Source: Deltaproteobacteria bacterium
Lineage (GTDB): Bacteria > Myxococcota > B64-G9
DNA length: 47,783 nt
Assembly (NCBI GenBank): GCA_019314375.1
Contig: JAFCZJ010000016.1
Location: 1-47,783, forward strand
Direction: 5' to 3'
The position numbers and the translations under genes were made by a program. Each line of letters begins with the position of its first letter. The stretch's first letter is position 1. Below the pieces are notes generated by a model, which was not told the origin of the DNA, made no database searches, and saw only the letters and a list, made by a program, of their open reading frames with translations. Of the stretch, positions 25,892 through 34,507 are shown piece after piece.

Positions 25892-28800
25892 ATGAAACGT
25901 GGATTGACCCTGTCGTTGAGCTTGGGCCTCTTGGTGATGATTCTTGGCGGTTGCGGAGGCGGCGGATCCAATTGTAAAGAGGGCCAGGGCGCGGCCTTGT
26001 TTTTGACTGTGCAGCCGACCACTACATTCGCGGATGGTAGTTCGTCGGTCACGATTTCCATCACAGGTCAAGATTTAGAATGCAAACCCTTGCCGATCGG
26101 CACCCTGGTGGATTTCAGCCTTTCTGGTGCCAATCCGGCTGACGTGGGTCAGTTCTCCAACAGTGAGACCACGATATCCAAGACCATGAATGCCTTTGGG
26201 GCCCAGGTGGACTTGACGAGCTCCACCGTGGGTACGGTTGAAGTGAATGCCACGGTTGCCGGCCTGAGCTTGGTGGCCGAGCCGGTCACGGTGACTTTCG
26301 AGGAACCGCTGCCCACCGGTAATTGCAGAATGACCGTTCAGGCCAACCCACCCTCGGTCATCGCCAATGGCGCCACCCAGACCACCATCACCGCGACCCT
26401 GGTCGGCGATGATGGTCAAGCCATGCCCGATGGCGTCGATGTGGAATTCAGCACCACCTTGGGCCTGTTCTCCAACAGCGAGACTACGATAACCATGCAA
26501 ACATCGGGTGGTCAGACCCCGGCTGTTTTGACCTCGGAGATCGTGGATTCCGACACCGAGGTTACGGTGACGGTGTCTGCGATCTGTAACGATGATTTGG
26601 GTACCTTGCTCATCGTCGATAGTCTGATTAATTTCATCTCGGCGCGACCGACGGTCACCATCACACCCTCCGCGGCTGATGTCCTGGGCAACGGCACGGA
26701 CACGGTGGAACTGAGCGCGCAGGTACGTTTGAACGATGGTTCGGCGGCGGGTGCCGACGTGCCCCTGAATTTCACCACCAACCTGGGTGAATTTGATGGC
26801 CGTGATACCTACGATACGGTCACCGATGCCGACGGCGTCGCCGTGGCCACGCTGACCGGCGGCATTGTGGGCGGCACGGCCACCGTGCAGGCCACGGCCA
26901 CCATCGGTTCGGAAGACGCAACCGGCCGGCAGGACATTACGGTGCGCGGTCTGCAGACTGTCACCCTGACCTCGACTGAAACAGCCCTGTATGGCGATGG
27001 CGTGGCCACTTCGACCATGACGGCCGTCGTGTCCTTGAGTGACGGCGCGCCGGCCTGGGCGGGCATGCAGGTGGATTTCAGCACGGACCTGGGCACCTTT
27101 GCCGAGAGCTCCAACACAAGCCATACCGCCACAACCGACGCCAGCGGACGGGCCACGGCCACTTTCATCGGCGGCCTGGATGGCGGCACGGCCTTGATCA
27201 CGGCCACGGCTTCGGTGGGCGCCACCACGGCGGAATCTCTGCCCACCCCTGTTTTGGTGATGGGTTTGGATGCGGTCGCCTTGGCGACTTCGGCTTCTGA
27301 AATTTTGGCCGATGGCGTGAGCACGGTGGATCTGCGGGCCACGGTGACTTTGAGCAACGGAGATCGCGCCTGGCAGGGTATGACGGTGGTTTTTACCACC
27401 GCCACCCTGGGCACTTTTACCGAAAGCGGTTTGACTTCATTCACGACCACCACGGACGCCAACGGCGAGGCCGTGGCCACCTTCCTGGCCGGCACCGATG
27501 GAGGTGATACGGTGATCACCGCCCTTGCGCAGGTGGGGACCAGCGAGGTCACCGATACCACGACCATCACCCTGCGGGCCCTGGGGAACATGAACCTGAT
27601 TTGCGCCAAGGCAGCGGTGTTGGCCGATGGCGTGAGCAGCGTTTTGTGTACGGCCAGCGCCTATCTGGACAACGGCGACCCGGTGGGCGAGGGCACCCAG
27701 GTGGACTTCACCATGGACCCCGAGCGGGGGATCTTCGCTGAAAGTGGAAACACCAGCCATCAGACGACCACCAGCGCCTCCGGCTTGGCCACGGCCAGTT
27801 TCGTGCCGGGGATTACTCAGGGTCTGGTGACCATTACGGCCACGGCTACGGTGGAGGCCCAGACCGCGGAAGCTACGTTCCAGATCAACGTTCAGGAGTT
27901 GAGCTCCATCGAGGTTGACGACATCCAGAACATGAAATTGGGTGTGAGCGGATCGGGTCGCAATGAGACCAGCCGGGTGACCTTCCTGGTTAACGACGCC
28001 AACGGCGATTCTTTGCCGGAGGGTTGTCCGGTGGAATTCTCGCTTTCCACAGCTCCTGGTTTTCCGAGCATCGAACCTCTGGAGTCGAACACCAACGAAT
28101 TCGGCAAGGTTTGGACCACGGTGCGTTCTGGCATCGCCGCCACCAGCATCACGGTGACCGCCCGAGCCTATGTGCCGGATCCAGCGGACCCGGTGAACAA
28201 TCCGCCGGTCAAGGAAGCGACGGCGACAACGACATCACTGGCCATCGTGGGTGCCAAACCCAATGCCCGTTATTTAACCTTCTCTTGTGAATTGGGCAAT
28301 CTCAACCGGGCAGGCTTTGGCTGCGATTTCCTGAACACAAAATGCACCATAGGTCTGGCTGACCGCTACAGCAACAAGATTGGTTTGGAGACCAATGTTA
28401 ACTTTTCCATCGAAGCGGGTGCCATTACGCCCAATGCGGTCACCTCCGAAGGGGCGTCCGATATGGGGCAGGCCACTGCCTTTGCGACCACCGGCGAACC
28501 GTTCCCCCAGGACGTGACGCCTTTTGACCCGCCGAATGTTCCCGTGGCCGAGCCGCGGCAATACCTGGTGGCCGATGCTCGGACCGCCAACCCCCGCGAC
28601 GGGCTGGTGACCATTTTGGCCACCACCACCGGCGAGGAAGAGTTCACCGATCTCAATGCCGATGGCGATTATAATGCCGGAGAGCCTTTCATCGACCTGG
28701 GTGAGCCTTTCCGGGATCGCAATGACAACGGCGATCATGACACGGGTGAGTTTTACGTGGACGTGAACGGCAATGAGGTCTACGACGGGCCCAACGGTGT

Positions 28801-29443
28801 CTGGGATACGGATACGGTCATTTGGACCGTCACTTGGATGATGTGGAGTAAAGGGGTGATGGGTCACCAGGTGGATGGTTTCTATGTGAACCTGGGAGAG
28901 AACGTCGATGTCTACTATCGCTTCTGGGATGAAAACCTCAACCCCATCACGGCTGAATCGGCTTCCTTGGATGCGACTTTGGACAGCGATGTGGGTAATC
29001 TAAACAAGACGTTTTCCGTTCCGTCGCTTAGTCGGACCATCCAGGACTCCATCGGGCTGGATATTCATTTGAAAAAGGTTAAGCCTAATCTTCGTACGGC
29101 CTGTTGCGTGGGGCTTTCCGCGGAATGTCCGGCGCTGGACGAAATTTGCGAGATCACCACCATCGTTCAGAATTTCTCCAGCGGCATTGACGGCACAGTG
29201 CGCATCGAGGGCGAGGAAGCGGACACGCAAAACCCGCCGGATGATGCCGCCTCCGTTGTTTTTGATCTGGACTTTAGGCTTTGTCCTGGCGGGGTGGAAT
29301 ACTCCTACCCATTCAGCACCAGTGGCGGTATCGACGGTTGCCATCCTCAATGCGGGGAATGCGGCCCGGATGGTTGCGGCGGTTCCTGCGGGGATTGTGT
29401 TTCACCTGCTACTTGCCAAGATGGTGCCTGCGTCGATCCCTGA
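25892..29443 (+). CDS. Large Ig-repeat (Big_1/invasin-type) surface lipoprotein with Cys-rich tail
   Basis: The ATG at 25892 opens a lipoprotein signal ending in LGGC. At least six tandem domains of about 100 residues follow to about residue 670, each with a pattern like DGVSTVDLRATVTLSNGD..V.FTT..LGTF followed by TTDANGEAVATFLAG..G and ITALAQV. These are Ig-like Big_1/filamin-type folds as in intimin and invasin. A diverged seventh follows. Residues about 920-975 carry Asp/Asn-Gly calcium-loop motifs (DLNADGDYNAGE, DRNDNGDHDTGE, DVNGNEVYDG). The last 35 residues are Cys-rich (CHPQCGECGPDGCGGSCGDC), a myxobacterial-type tail. It is probably a surface adhesin or structural protein. A strong terminator follows, so it is a single-gene unit. 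Confidence 0.85.
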   Translation: MKRGLTLSLSLGLLVMILGGCGGGGSNCKEGQGAALFLTVQPTTTFADGSSSVTISITGQDLECKPLPIGTLVDFSLSGANPADVGQFSNSETTISKTMNAFGAQVDLTSSTVGTVEVNATVAGLSLVAEPVTVTFEEPLPTGNCRMTVQANPPSVIANGATQTTITATLVGDDGQAMPDGVDVEFSTTLGLFSNSETTITMQTSGGQTPAVLTSEIVDSDTEVTVTVSAICNDDLGTLLIVDSLINFISARPTVTITPSAADVLGNGTDTVELSAQVRLNDGSAAGADVPLNFTTNLGEFDGRDTYDTVTDADGVAVATLTGGIVGGTATVQATATIGSEDATGRQDITVRGLQTVTLTSTETALYGDGVATSTMTAVVSLSDGAPAWAGMQVDFSTDLGTFAESSNTSHTATTDASGRATATFIGGLDGGTALITATASVGATTAESLPTPVLVMGLDAVALATSASEILADGVSTVDLRATVTLSNGDRAWQGMTVVFTTATLGTFTESGLTSFTTTTDANGEAVATFLAGTDGGDTVITALAQVGTSEVTDTTTITLRALGNMNLICAKAAVLADGVSSVLCTASAYLDNGDPVGEGTQVDFTMDPERGIFAESGNTSHQTTTSASGLATASFVPGITQGLVTITATATVEAQTAEATFQINVQELSSIEVDDIQNMKLGVSGSGRNETSRVTFLVNDANGDSLPEGCPVEFSLSTAPGFPSIEPLESNTNEFGKVWTTVRSGIAATSITVTARAYVPDPADPVNNPPVKEATATTTSLAIVGAKPNARYLTFSCELGNLNRAGFGCDFLNTKCTIGLADRYSNKIGLETNVNFSIEAGAITPNAVTSEGASDMGQATAFATTGEPFPQDVTPFDPPNVPVAEPRQYLVADARTANPRDGLVTILATTTGEEEFTDLNADGDYNAGEPFIDLGEPFRDRNDNGDHDTGEFYVDVNGNEVYDGPNGVWDTDTVIWTVTWMMWSKGVMGHQVDGFYVNLGENVDVYYRFWDENLNPITAESASLDATLDSDVGNLNKTFSVPSLSRTIQDSIGLDIHLKKVKPNLRTACCVGLSAECPALDEICEITTIVQNFSSGIDGTVRIEGEEADTQNPPDDAASVVFDLDFRLCPGGVEYSYPFSTSGGIDGCHPQCGECGPDGCGGSCGDCVSPATCQDGACVDP

Positions 29444-29471
29444 TAACGCCCTGCCTGTATGATGAGCACCG

Positions 29472-29500
29472 CGGGCCCCCAAAAAAGGGGGCCCGTTTTT
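29472..29500 (+). terminator. Rho-independent terminator after the Ig-repeat lipoprotein
   Basis: CGGGCCCCC pairs with GGGGGCCCG around AAAAAA, followed by TTTTT. It lies 28 bp past the stop codon and separates this gene from murI. Confidence 0.95.
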
Positions 29501-29553
29501 AATGTGATCGTTGTTGTCTTGACAGCTTGGGAGCCAAGGGGCAAGGTGGGCCG

Positions 29554-30372
29554 GTGAAAAATCGCAGCGACATGCCTTTGGGCGTTTTTGATTCCGGTAT
29601 TGGCGGCTTGACGGTCTTGCGCGCTATTTTCGAGCGGCTTCCTTTTGAAAACACCCTTTATTTGGGCGATACGGCTCGGGTGCCTTACGGCACCAAATCC
29701 GCCGAGGTCGTGACCCGTTATGCCTTGAATAATACACGATTTTTGGTGGCCCAGGGGATCAAGCTCTTGGTGGTGGCCTGTAATACGGCTTCGGCGGTTG
29801 CTTTGCCGGCCCTGGAGAAGGCTTTGGATGTGCCGGTCATCGGGGTGATTGAACCCGGGGCCGAGCGGGCTGCGGCCCTGAGCGGCAAGGGCCAAGTGGG
29901 GGTTATCGGCACGGAGGGGACCGTGGCCTCGGGCGCTTATGAGCGGGCTCTTTTGGCTCATCGTCCGGAGCTGAAGGTACGGCAGCGGGCCTGCCCTCTC
30001 TTTGTTCCACTTGCGGAGGAGGGCTGGGGGGAGCATCCGGTGGCTCGGCAAGTGGCCAAGGAATACCTGGCCGATTGGCTTGAGGATGTAGACACCCTGT
30101 TGCTCGGCTGTACTCACTATCCTTTGCTCGTTCCGGCCATTCGCGAGGTGACAGGAGAGGGCGTGACGCTTGTCGACTCGGCCGGGGTTGTTGCCGATGC
30201 GGTGGCGGCAAGATTGGAAGCCGAGGACCTGGCACGCGGAAGGGCTTCAGTTCAGCATGCCTGTTTTGTGACCGACGTGCCCGACCGATTCCGGGCTGTA
30301 GGGACCCGATTTTTGGGTCGCCCTTTGCCTCCAACGGAGCAGGTCGATTTGGACCCTGGGACGGGGGCTTGA
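29554..30372 (+). CDS. murI: Glutamate racemase
   Basis: MurI converts L- to D-glutamate for peptidoglycan. The N-terminal signature GVFDSGIGGLTVLRAI, the first catalytic cysteine C76 in VVACNTASA and the second C186 in LLLGCTHYPLL are present, so the enzyme should be active. YLGDTARVPYGTKS and VIGVIEPG are also typical. The GTG at 29554, after AAGGTGG, is preferred over an in-frame TTG at 29527 and the ATG at 29572, which has no ribosome site. About 272 residues is normal. It may share a transcript with the following envelope genes. Confidence 0.95.
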   Translation: MKNRSDMPLGVFDSGIGGLTVLRAIFERLPFENTLYLGDTARVPYGTKSAEVVTRYALNNTRFLVAQGIKLLVVACNTASAVALPALEKALDVPVIGVIEPGAERAAALSGKGQVGVIGTEGTVASGAYERALLAHRPELKVRQRACPLFVPLAEEGWGEHPVARQVAKEYLADWLEDVDTLLLGCTHYPLLVPAIREVTGEGVTLVDSAGVVADAVAARLEAEDLARGRASVQHACFVTDVPDRFRAVGTRFLGRPLPPTEQVDLDPGTGA

Positions 30373-30460
30373 CGCAAGCGCCTGCAACTTGGACAGAATC
30401 TTGCCTTGTCCTGAGGCCTTTGCTACGATCTTTTTCGATTGAATCAGGTGAGGACGCACG

Positions 30461-31381
30461 GTGAACGACAACAAGCCACAGATGGTTCCGGGCTTCAACC
30501 ACAACGTCAAGCACATGGGCAAAGTCTATCATGTGCAGACGGAAGACAGCGGCGTGGCCAACCCACACATCATTACCCACTTGTTCGTGGGCGGTAATAT
30601 CTTGGCGACCAAGAAGACCAGCTACGCGGATATTGTGCAGGCAAACAATCTGCATGAGGTCGTCAAAGAGTTGATGCAGGAGCAGCACAAGGCCATGCTG
30701 CGCAACCTGATCAACGGGGTCTATGATGAAGTGCTGGAAGGGGGCACTTCTGGCGCCACGCCACCCCATGGTGTGGAACTGCCTCCAGCTTCGATTCCTC
30801 CTGCAGAGGAACAACCGAGCACGGTACAGATTCCGCAGGTGCCGACCGAGCCCAAACCACAAGTGCCGACTTCTTCGCCAAGTGATTTCAGCCGGGTCAG
30901 GACCCAGCCTTCCATGCCCGCGGTGGCCCCGCAGAAGTTCCCGGCTGCTGCCGAGACACCTCCTTTGGCTGCCATGGGCGTGACCCCCAAACCCATGGCC
31001 AAAGAAGTGCCCAAGGTTGAGCCGCCCGTGCCCAGGCCTCCACCAGCGCCTACACCTGCCCCGCGAAAACCCGTGAGCACGGGAGAATTCACGGAAGGCA
31101 GGCGACCGATCACCAGGACTCGCATCTATGTGCCGGAGCAGCCTCAGGTTGAGACCGTACCGCTCATGCAGCGTGCGACCGCGCGGGTGACCGTACGCCC
31201 CAAGGCGGGTTCCCCCGTGGTCATGCCGCCCGAGGTCTTGGCAGCTCAAAAATTGTCGAACAAGCCCAAGCCCAAGGACACCTCTGGGCCCACCATTTTT
31301 GGAGAGGATTTGATCACCGAGAAAAGTCTGGACGAAGTCATCATGGGCTATTTGTCGGGTGATGGTGAGGATGGCGGCTAG
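30461..31381 (+). CDS. Unrecognised protein: conserved-looking N-domain plus proline-rich region, upstream of ftsEX
   Basis: The GTG at 30461 follows GAGGA by seven bases. The first 90 residues are compact (GFNHNVKHMGKVYHVQTEDSG, ITHLFVGGNILATKKTSYADIV, then a helix VVKELMQEQHKAMLRNLINGVYDE). They resemble a small domain I recall from other deltaproteobacterial proteins, without a named function. Residues about 95-280 are Pro/Ala/Val-rich and presumably disordered; the last 25 residues are acidic (TIFGEDLITEKSLDEVIMGYLSGDGEDGG). No signal peptide or transmembrane helix is visible, so it should be cytoplasmic. It lies 24 bp before ftsE, suggesting a role with FtsEX at division, which is inference only. 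Confidence 0.75.
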   Translation: MNDNKPQMVPGFNHNVKHMGKVYHVQTEDSGVANPHIITHLFVGGNILATKKTSYADIVQANNLHEVVKELMQEQHKAMLRNLINGVYDEVLEGGTSGATPPHGVELPPASIPPAEEQPSTVQIPQVPTEPKPQVPTSSPSDFSRVRTQPSMPAVAPQKFPAAAETPPLAAMGVTPKPMAKEVPKVEPPVPRPPPAPTPAPRKPVSTGEFTEGRRPITRTRIYVPEQPQVETVPLMQRATARVTVRPKAGSPVVMPPEVLAAQKLSNKPKPKDTSGPTIFGEDLITEKSLDEVIMGYLSGDGEDGG

Positions 31382-31405
31382 GTCGCTGTCGGACGGGCCA
31401 AACCA

Positions 31406-32074
31406 ATGATTCAGATGTACCATGTGCATATGTCATACAGCTCGGACGCCCCGGTGCTGGTGGACATTACCATGCGTATCGGCAAGGCGGAGTTTGCTTT
31501 CGTGACCGGTCCGTCGGGGGCCGGCAAGACCAGCCTGTTGCGTTTGATCATGCTTTCCGAGGCTTGTGAGTCCGGGCAACTTTTGCTTTTCGGCCAGAAC
31601 GTAGCCCGCATCAAGGCGCGCCACATTTACAAGGTGCGTCGTCGAATCGGTATGGTTTTTCAGGATTTCAAGTTGCTTCCCTTGAGCACGGTGGGAGAAA
31701 ACGTGGCGGTGGCTTTGGAGGTCATGGGGCGGTCGCGCCGTGAGGTTCGGAAGCGGGTTCGGTCTGTGTTGCGCTTGGTGGGCCTGGAACACAAGATCAA
31801 TAGCACGCCGCCTCGCCTGTCTGGCGGGGAGCAGCAGCGTGTGGCCATCGCCAGGGCCATGGTCAGTGACCCGCCCATTCTTTTGGCCGATGAGCCGACC
31901 GGCAACCTGGATGCAGAGCTCAGCATAGAGATCGATGGATTGCTGTCGGACATCGCAGCCCGGGGGACCACGGTGCTGGTGGCTACCCACGACATGGCCT
32001 GGGTGGATCGAACCCAGCGACGCGTGATTCGCCTGGAACGGGGTCGCGTTGTCGCAGGCGGCTTGCCTGAATGA
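31406..32074 (+). CDS. ftsE: Cell-division ABC ATPase FtsE
   Basis: The 222-residue ABC ATPase has Walker A GPSGAGKT at residues 35-42, Q-loop IGMVFQDFKLLP, signature LSGGEQQRVAIARAM, Walker B PILLADEPTGNLD and the switch histidine in VLVATHDM. The order and sequence match FtsE, which powers FtsX to activate peptidoglycan hydrolases at the septum. The neighbours ftsX and an EnvC-like gene confirm this. The protein is complete; its stop lies 17 bp before ftsX. Confidence 0.95.
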   Translation: MIQMYHVHMSYSSDAPVLVDITMRIGKAEFAFVTGPSGAGKTSLLRLIMLSEACESGQLLLFGQNVARIKARHIYKVRRRIGMVFQDFKLLPLSTVGENVAVALEVMGRSRREVRKRVRSVLRLVGLEHKINSTPPRLSGGEQQRVAIARAMVSDPPILLADEPTGNLDAELSIEIDGLLSDIAARGTTVLVATHDMAWVDRTQRRVIRLERGRVVAGGLPE

Positions 32075-32091
32075 GCGGGGCGTGAGAGGCC

Positions 32092-32985
32092 ATGGGACGT
32101 ATCGCATATTTCTTGAGTCAAGCCCTAAAGCACATCCGGCGCAATCCGGTTGTGGCCGGAGTGACCGTGGCGACCGTGGCCGTGGTGTTTTTGGTTCTCG
32201 GCGTTTTGTTGCTGGCCGGACACAATTTGCAGCGCCTGGCTGATCGTCTGGAGTCGGGCCTCGAGATTTCGGTTTTTATCAAGGCTGAGGCCAGCCAGGA
32301 AGATCGCCGAGCACTTCGAAGCAAACTGCAGGATTCTCCTCTTGTGGCCATGGTGCAATCGGTGAGCCCAAAGCAGGCTCTTTTGGACTTCCGACAAAGA
32401 CTGGGGGAACAGGCTGCTGTCCTTGATGGGCTGGGAGAGGATTTGTTGCCAGCCAGTTTTCGGGCAAGTTTTAAGCCTGAAGGTCGCGACGCCATGGCCA
32501 TTCGCCGTCTGGCCAAGAGCATGGAGGGTCAAGCCGGTGTGGAAGAGGTGCAGTACGGACAGGGCTGGTTCGAACGCCTTTTGGCTTTCATGGCGGCGGC
32601 GCGTTTGTTGGGGGCGCTCATCGGCGGTCTGATCGTCTTGGCCACCTTGCTGGTCGTTTCCAATACCATTCGTCTGTCTGTCTATTCGCGTCGCGAGGAG
32701 GTGGAAATTTTTCGCCTGGTTGGGGCCACCGAGTTTTTTCTCAGGACGCCTTTTTATTTCGAAGGTGTCATGCTTGGCGCGCTGGGGGCCGCTGCGGGCC
32801 TCGGCATGACCTGGCTCTTGTATTTTCTGCTTGGCTCGGATTTGCGTATTCCCATGGGGCCCGGCGAACAGTTTTTGGTCTTGCAGTTTTTGGCCCCTTG
32901 GGTGGCCGGTCTGGTGGTTCTGGGTGGGGCCCTGGTGGGCCTGTTGGGCACTTCCGCGAGCTTGGGTCGGCACCTGAGGGCTTGA
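32092..32985 (+). CDS. ftsX: Cell-division permease-like protein FtsX
   Basis: The 297-residue protein has the FtsX layout: a first transmembrane helix (VVAGVTVATVAVVFLVLGVLLLAG), a periplasmic domain of about 120 residues (LEISVFIKAEASQEDRRALRSKLQ onward), and three further helices (residues about 165-190, 215-250 and 260-290). LVVSNTIRLSVYSRREEVEIFRLVGATEFFLRTPF is the family core. FtsX transmits ATP-driven movement to its periplasmic hydrolase activator. The ATG follows GAGAGG. It is 3 bp from the envC-like gene, so the partners are co-translated. Confidence 0.95.
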   Translation: MGRIAYFLSQALKHIRRNPVVAGVTVATVAVVFLVLGVLLLAGHNLQRLADRLESGLEISVFIKAEASQEDRRALRSKLQDSPLVAMVQSVSPKQALLDFRQRLGEQAAVLDGLGEDLLPASFRASFKPEGRDAMAIRRLAKSMEGQAGVEEVQYGQGWFERLLAFMAAARLLGALIGGLIVLATLLVVSNTIRLSVYSRREEVEIFRLVGATEFFLRTPFYFEGVMLGALGAAAGLGMTWLLYFLLGSDLRIPMGPGEQFLVLQFLAPWVAGLVVLGGALVGLLGTSASLGRHLRA

Positions 32986-32988
32986 CCA

Positions 32989-34149
32989 ATGGGGGCTTGT
33001 GGACATCGTTTCTTTGGCCTTGGGGGGCTGTTGATCTGTTGTTCGCTTGCTTTGGCGCCTGTCTGCCTCGCCCAGGCCGCCCATCCCATACAGAAGGATT
33101 TGGAGGGCTTGGGCAAGAATCTTGCGCGTGAGCGCCGTCTGCTTCGTCGCCTTCAGCAGCAGTCCAGTTCCTTGCTGCAGACTTTGGGCGAATTGGACGG
33201 GGATTTGGAACTGGCGGAAAAGGAGCACAGCAAAGCCCAGGCCCAAAAGGCCAGACTGGAAGAGGAGCAGGTAGAGCTGCGGAAGCAGCACGAGGTGGCC
33301 TCACGCTCATTGGATGGTGTGCAAGCCCGGCTGAAAATTCGTTTGCGCAGGTTGTACAAGGATGGGCAACTGGGTTGGTTGAATCTCTTGTTTGGTGCGG
33401 GGACTTTTTCGGAGGGACTGCAGCGGGCGGGTCTATTGCGTTTGTTGGCCAGCCAGGACCAGCGGCTCATCGCCGAGACTCGACGAACCAGGGCGTTCTT
33501 GGAGAAAAGCGAACACCGCATCGACATCCAGAAAAAGGAGTTGGCGCAGGTGGCGGCCGAGGTGGTCAAGCGCCGAGCACGGGCGAAGACGGCCAAGGCC
33601 GAAAAGGTGCAGGCCTTGGACCTGCTCAGCAAGAAGAAGGCCCTGCACACGCGCGCCATGCGTGAGCTGAAACGGTCCCGGGGTCGTTTGGTGAAGCTTG
33701 TGGCGACCATCGGAGGCGGCTCGACCAAGGGCAAAGGTTTTGCCTCCTGGCAAGGGCGCTTGCCAAGTCCCGTGGCCAAGGCCCGAGTGGAGGTTGGTTT
33801 TGGCAGGCAGGTGGACAAGCGTTTCCAGACGGTCACGCAACACCAGGGCGTAGATTTGCGGGCGCCCAAGGGAACACCCGTCAAGGCGGTCTATCCAGGG
33901 ACAGTGGCCTTTGCCGGACCCTTCCAAGGTTACGGCCTGCTCGTGATTTTGCAGCACGGCGGAGGCTACTACACGCTCTACGGGCATTTGACCGGTCTGA
34001 AGGTTCGCAAAGGAGAAAAAGTGCGGCAAGGTCAAATGGTGGGCGCGCTGGGAGACACGGGCTCATTAAAGGGGGCCTATCTTTACTTCGAAATACGCCG
34101 GGGCGGTCAGGCCGTGGACCCGACCCCCTGGGTGCGATTTGGCCGTTGA
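32989..34149 (+). CDS. EnvC-like M23 (LytM) peptidase with coiled coil, retaining likely zinc ligands
   Basis: The 386-residue protein has a signal peptide (LGGLLICCSLALAPVCLAQA), two long coiled-coil segments (about residues 35-125 and 150-230), and a LytM/M23 domain from about 265. The ATG at 32989 lies 3 bp after ftsX. The architecture is that of EnvC, which binds the FtsX loop. Here the metal-site residues of active M23 enzymes appear to remain: H285 and D289 (HQGVDLRAP), H323 (LQHGGGYYT) and H333 (YGHLTG). From memory, E. coli EnvC has lost these and only activates amidases, so this protein could cut peptidoglycan itself. The stop codon lies inside a 28-bp repeat at the edge of a mobile-element remnant. 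Confidence 0.9.
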   Translation: MGACGHRFFGLGGLLICCSLALAPVCLAQAAHPIQKDLEGLGKNLARERRLLRRLQQQSSSLLQTLGELDGDLELAEKEHSKAQAQKARLEEEQVELRKQHEVASRSLDGVQARLKIRLRRLYKDGQLGWLNLLFGAGTFSEGLQRAGLLRLLASQDQRLIAETRRTRAFLEKSEHRIDIQKKELAQVAAEVVKRRARAKTAKAEKVQALDLLSKKKALHTRAMRELKRSRGRLVKLVATIGGGSTKGKGFASWQGRLPSPVAKARVEVGFGRQVDKRFQTVTQHQGVDLRAPKGTPVKAVYPGTVAFAGPFQGYGLLVILQHGGGYYTLYGHLTGLKVRKGEKVRQGQMVGALGDTGSLKGAYLYFEIRRGGQAVDPTPWVRFGR

Positions 34150-34170
34150 GTGACCCCTGTCCACTCGCGG
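34143..34170 (+). repeat. Left copy of a 28-bp direct repeat flanking the element remnant
   Basis: The 28 bp from CCGTTGAGTGACCCC to CACTCGCGG recur at 34534-34561 with one mismatch (C to T). The left copy contains the envC-like stop codon. Similarity continues weakly after a 3-bp insertion (ATGGAGATG versus ATGGCGATG). It may be a long target duplication or a REP-like element end. Confidence 0.85.
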
Positions 34171-34181
34171 GAGATGGAGAT

Positions 34182-34507
34182 GGGGGACGTTGGCACTTTA
34201 AGAACCTTATTCTTGACCCCCCATTTTCGATCGAGCTAAGTTACACACATGCCAAGAGGACCGAGACTGGATGCGCCTGGGGTTTTTCATCATGTATGGG
34301 CGCGAGTTTCAGGTTGTGGATGATGTACTTGGTCGTTTCGCGGGCAGGGCGGGTCCGGCCCGCAGGGCGCTTGTGGGCTTCATGGGAACCCACGACGCGA
34401 TCGAAGACAGGTGGTCAGGGTTAGTTTTTTCCTTTCCGTTAGGCGATTGGGATTGAGCGGCACCAGGGTAGCGCTAGATTAATGTTCTTAAGGTGCCAAC
34501 GTCCCCC
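34182..34507. mobile_element. MITE-like remnant of a REP-associated (Y1) transposase element
   Basis: A 24-bp inverted repeat bounds the segment: GGGGGACGTTGGCAC... at 34182-34205 and its complement at 34484-34507, with a single mismatch. Inside lie the first 16 or so codons and a C-terminal piece of a REP-associated tyrosine transposase, in different frames. Most of the catalytic region is deleted, so the 326-bp element could only move with help in trans. It fills the only long gap between protein genes in the window. Confidence 0.75.
34249..34456 (+). pseudogene. Internally deleted REP-associated tyrosine transposase (Y1_Tnp/RAYT)
   Basis: From ATG 34249 the frame reads MPRGPRLDAPGVFHHV, the typical RAYT start, then stops after about 24 codons. 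In another frame (about 34310-34456) VVDDVLGRFAGRAGPARRALVGFM looks like the C-terminal domain of the same family. The HUH motif and catalytic tyrosine region between them are missing. It is therefore a dead copy made by internal deletion plus frameshift. Confidence 0.7.

Noticed and set aside
26075..27124. Minus-strand 349-residue ORF inside the Ig-repeat gene
   Set aside because: Its apparent periodicity mirrors the Ig repeats, it has unnatural His/Gly/Arg composition, and the plus strand is clearly coding.
29903..31429. Minus-strand 508-residue ORF across murI and the proline-rich gene
   Set aside because: It is antisense to a certain murI and has low-complexity composition typical of shadow frames.
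32125..33291. Minus-strand 388-residue ORF over ftsX and the EnvC-like gene
   Set aside because: It is antisense to well-supported division genes, with Gln/His/Lys-rich meaningless sequence.
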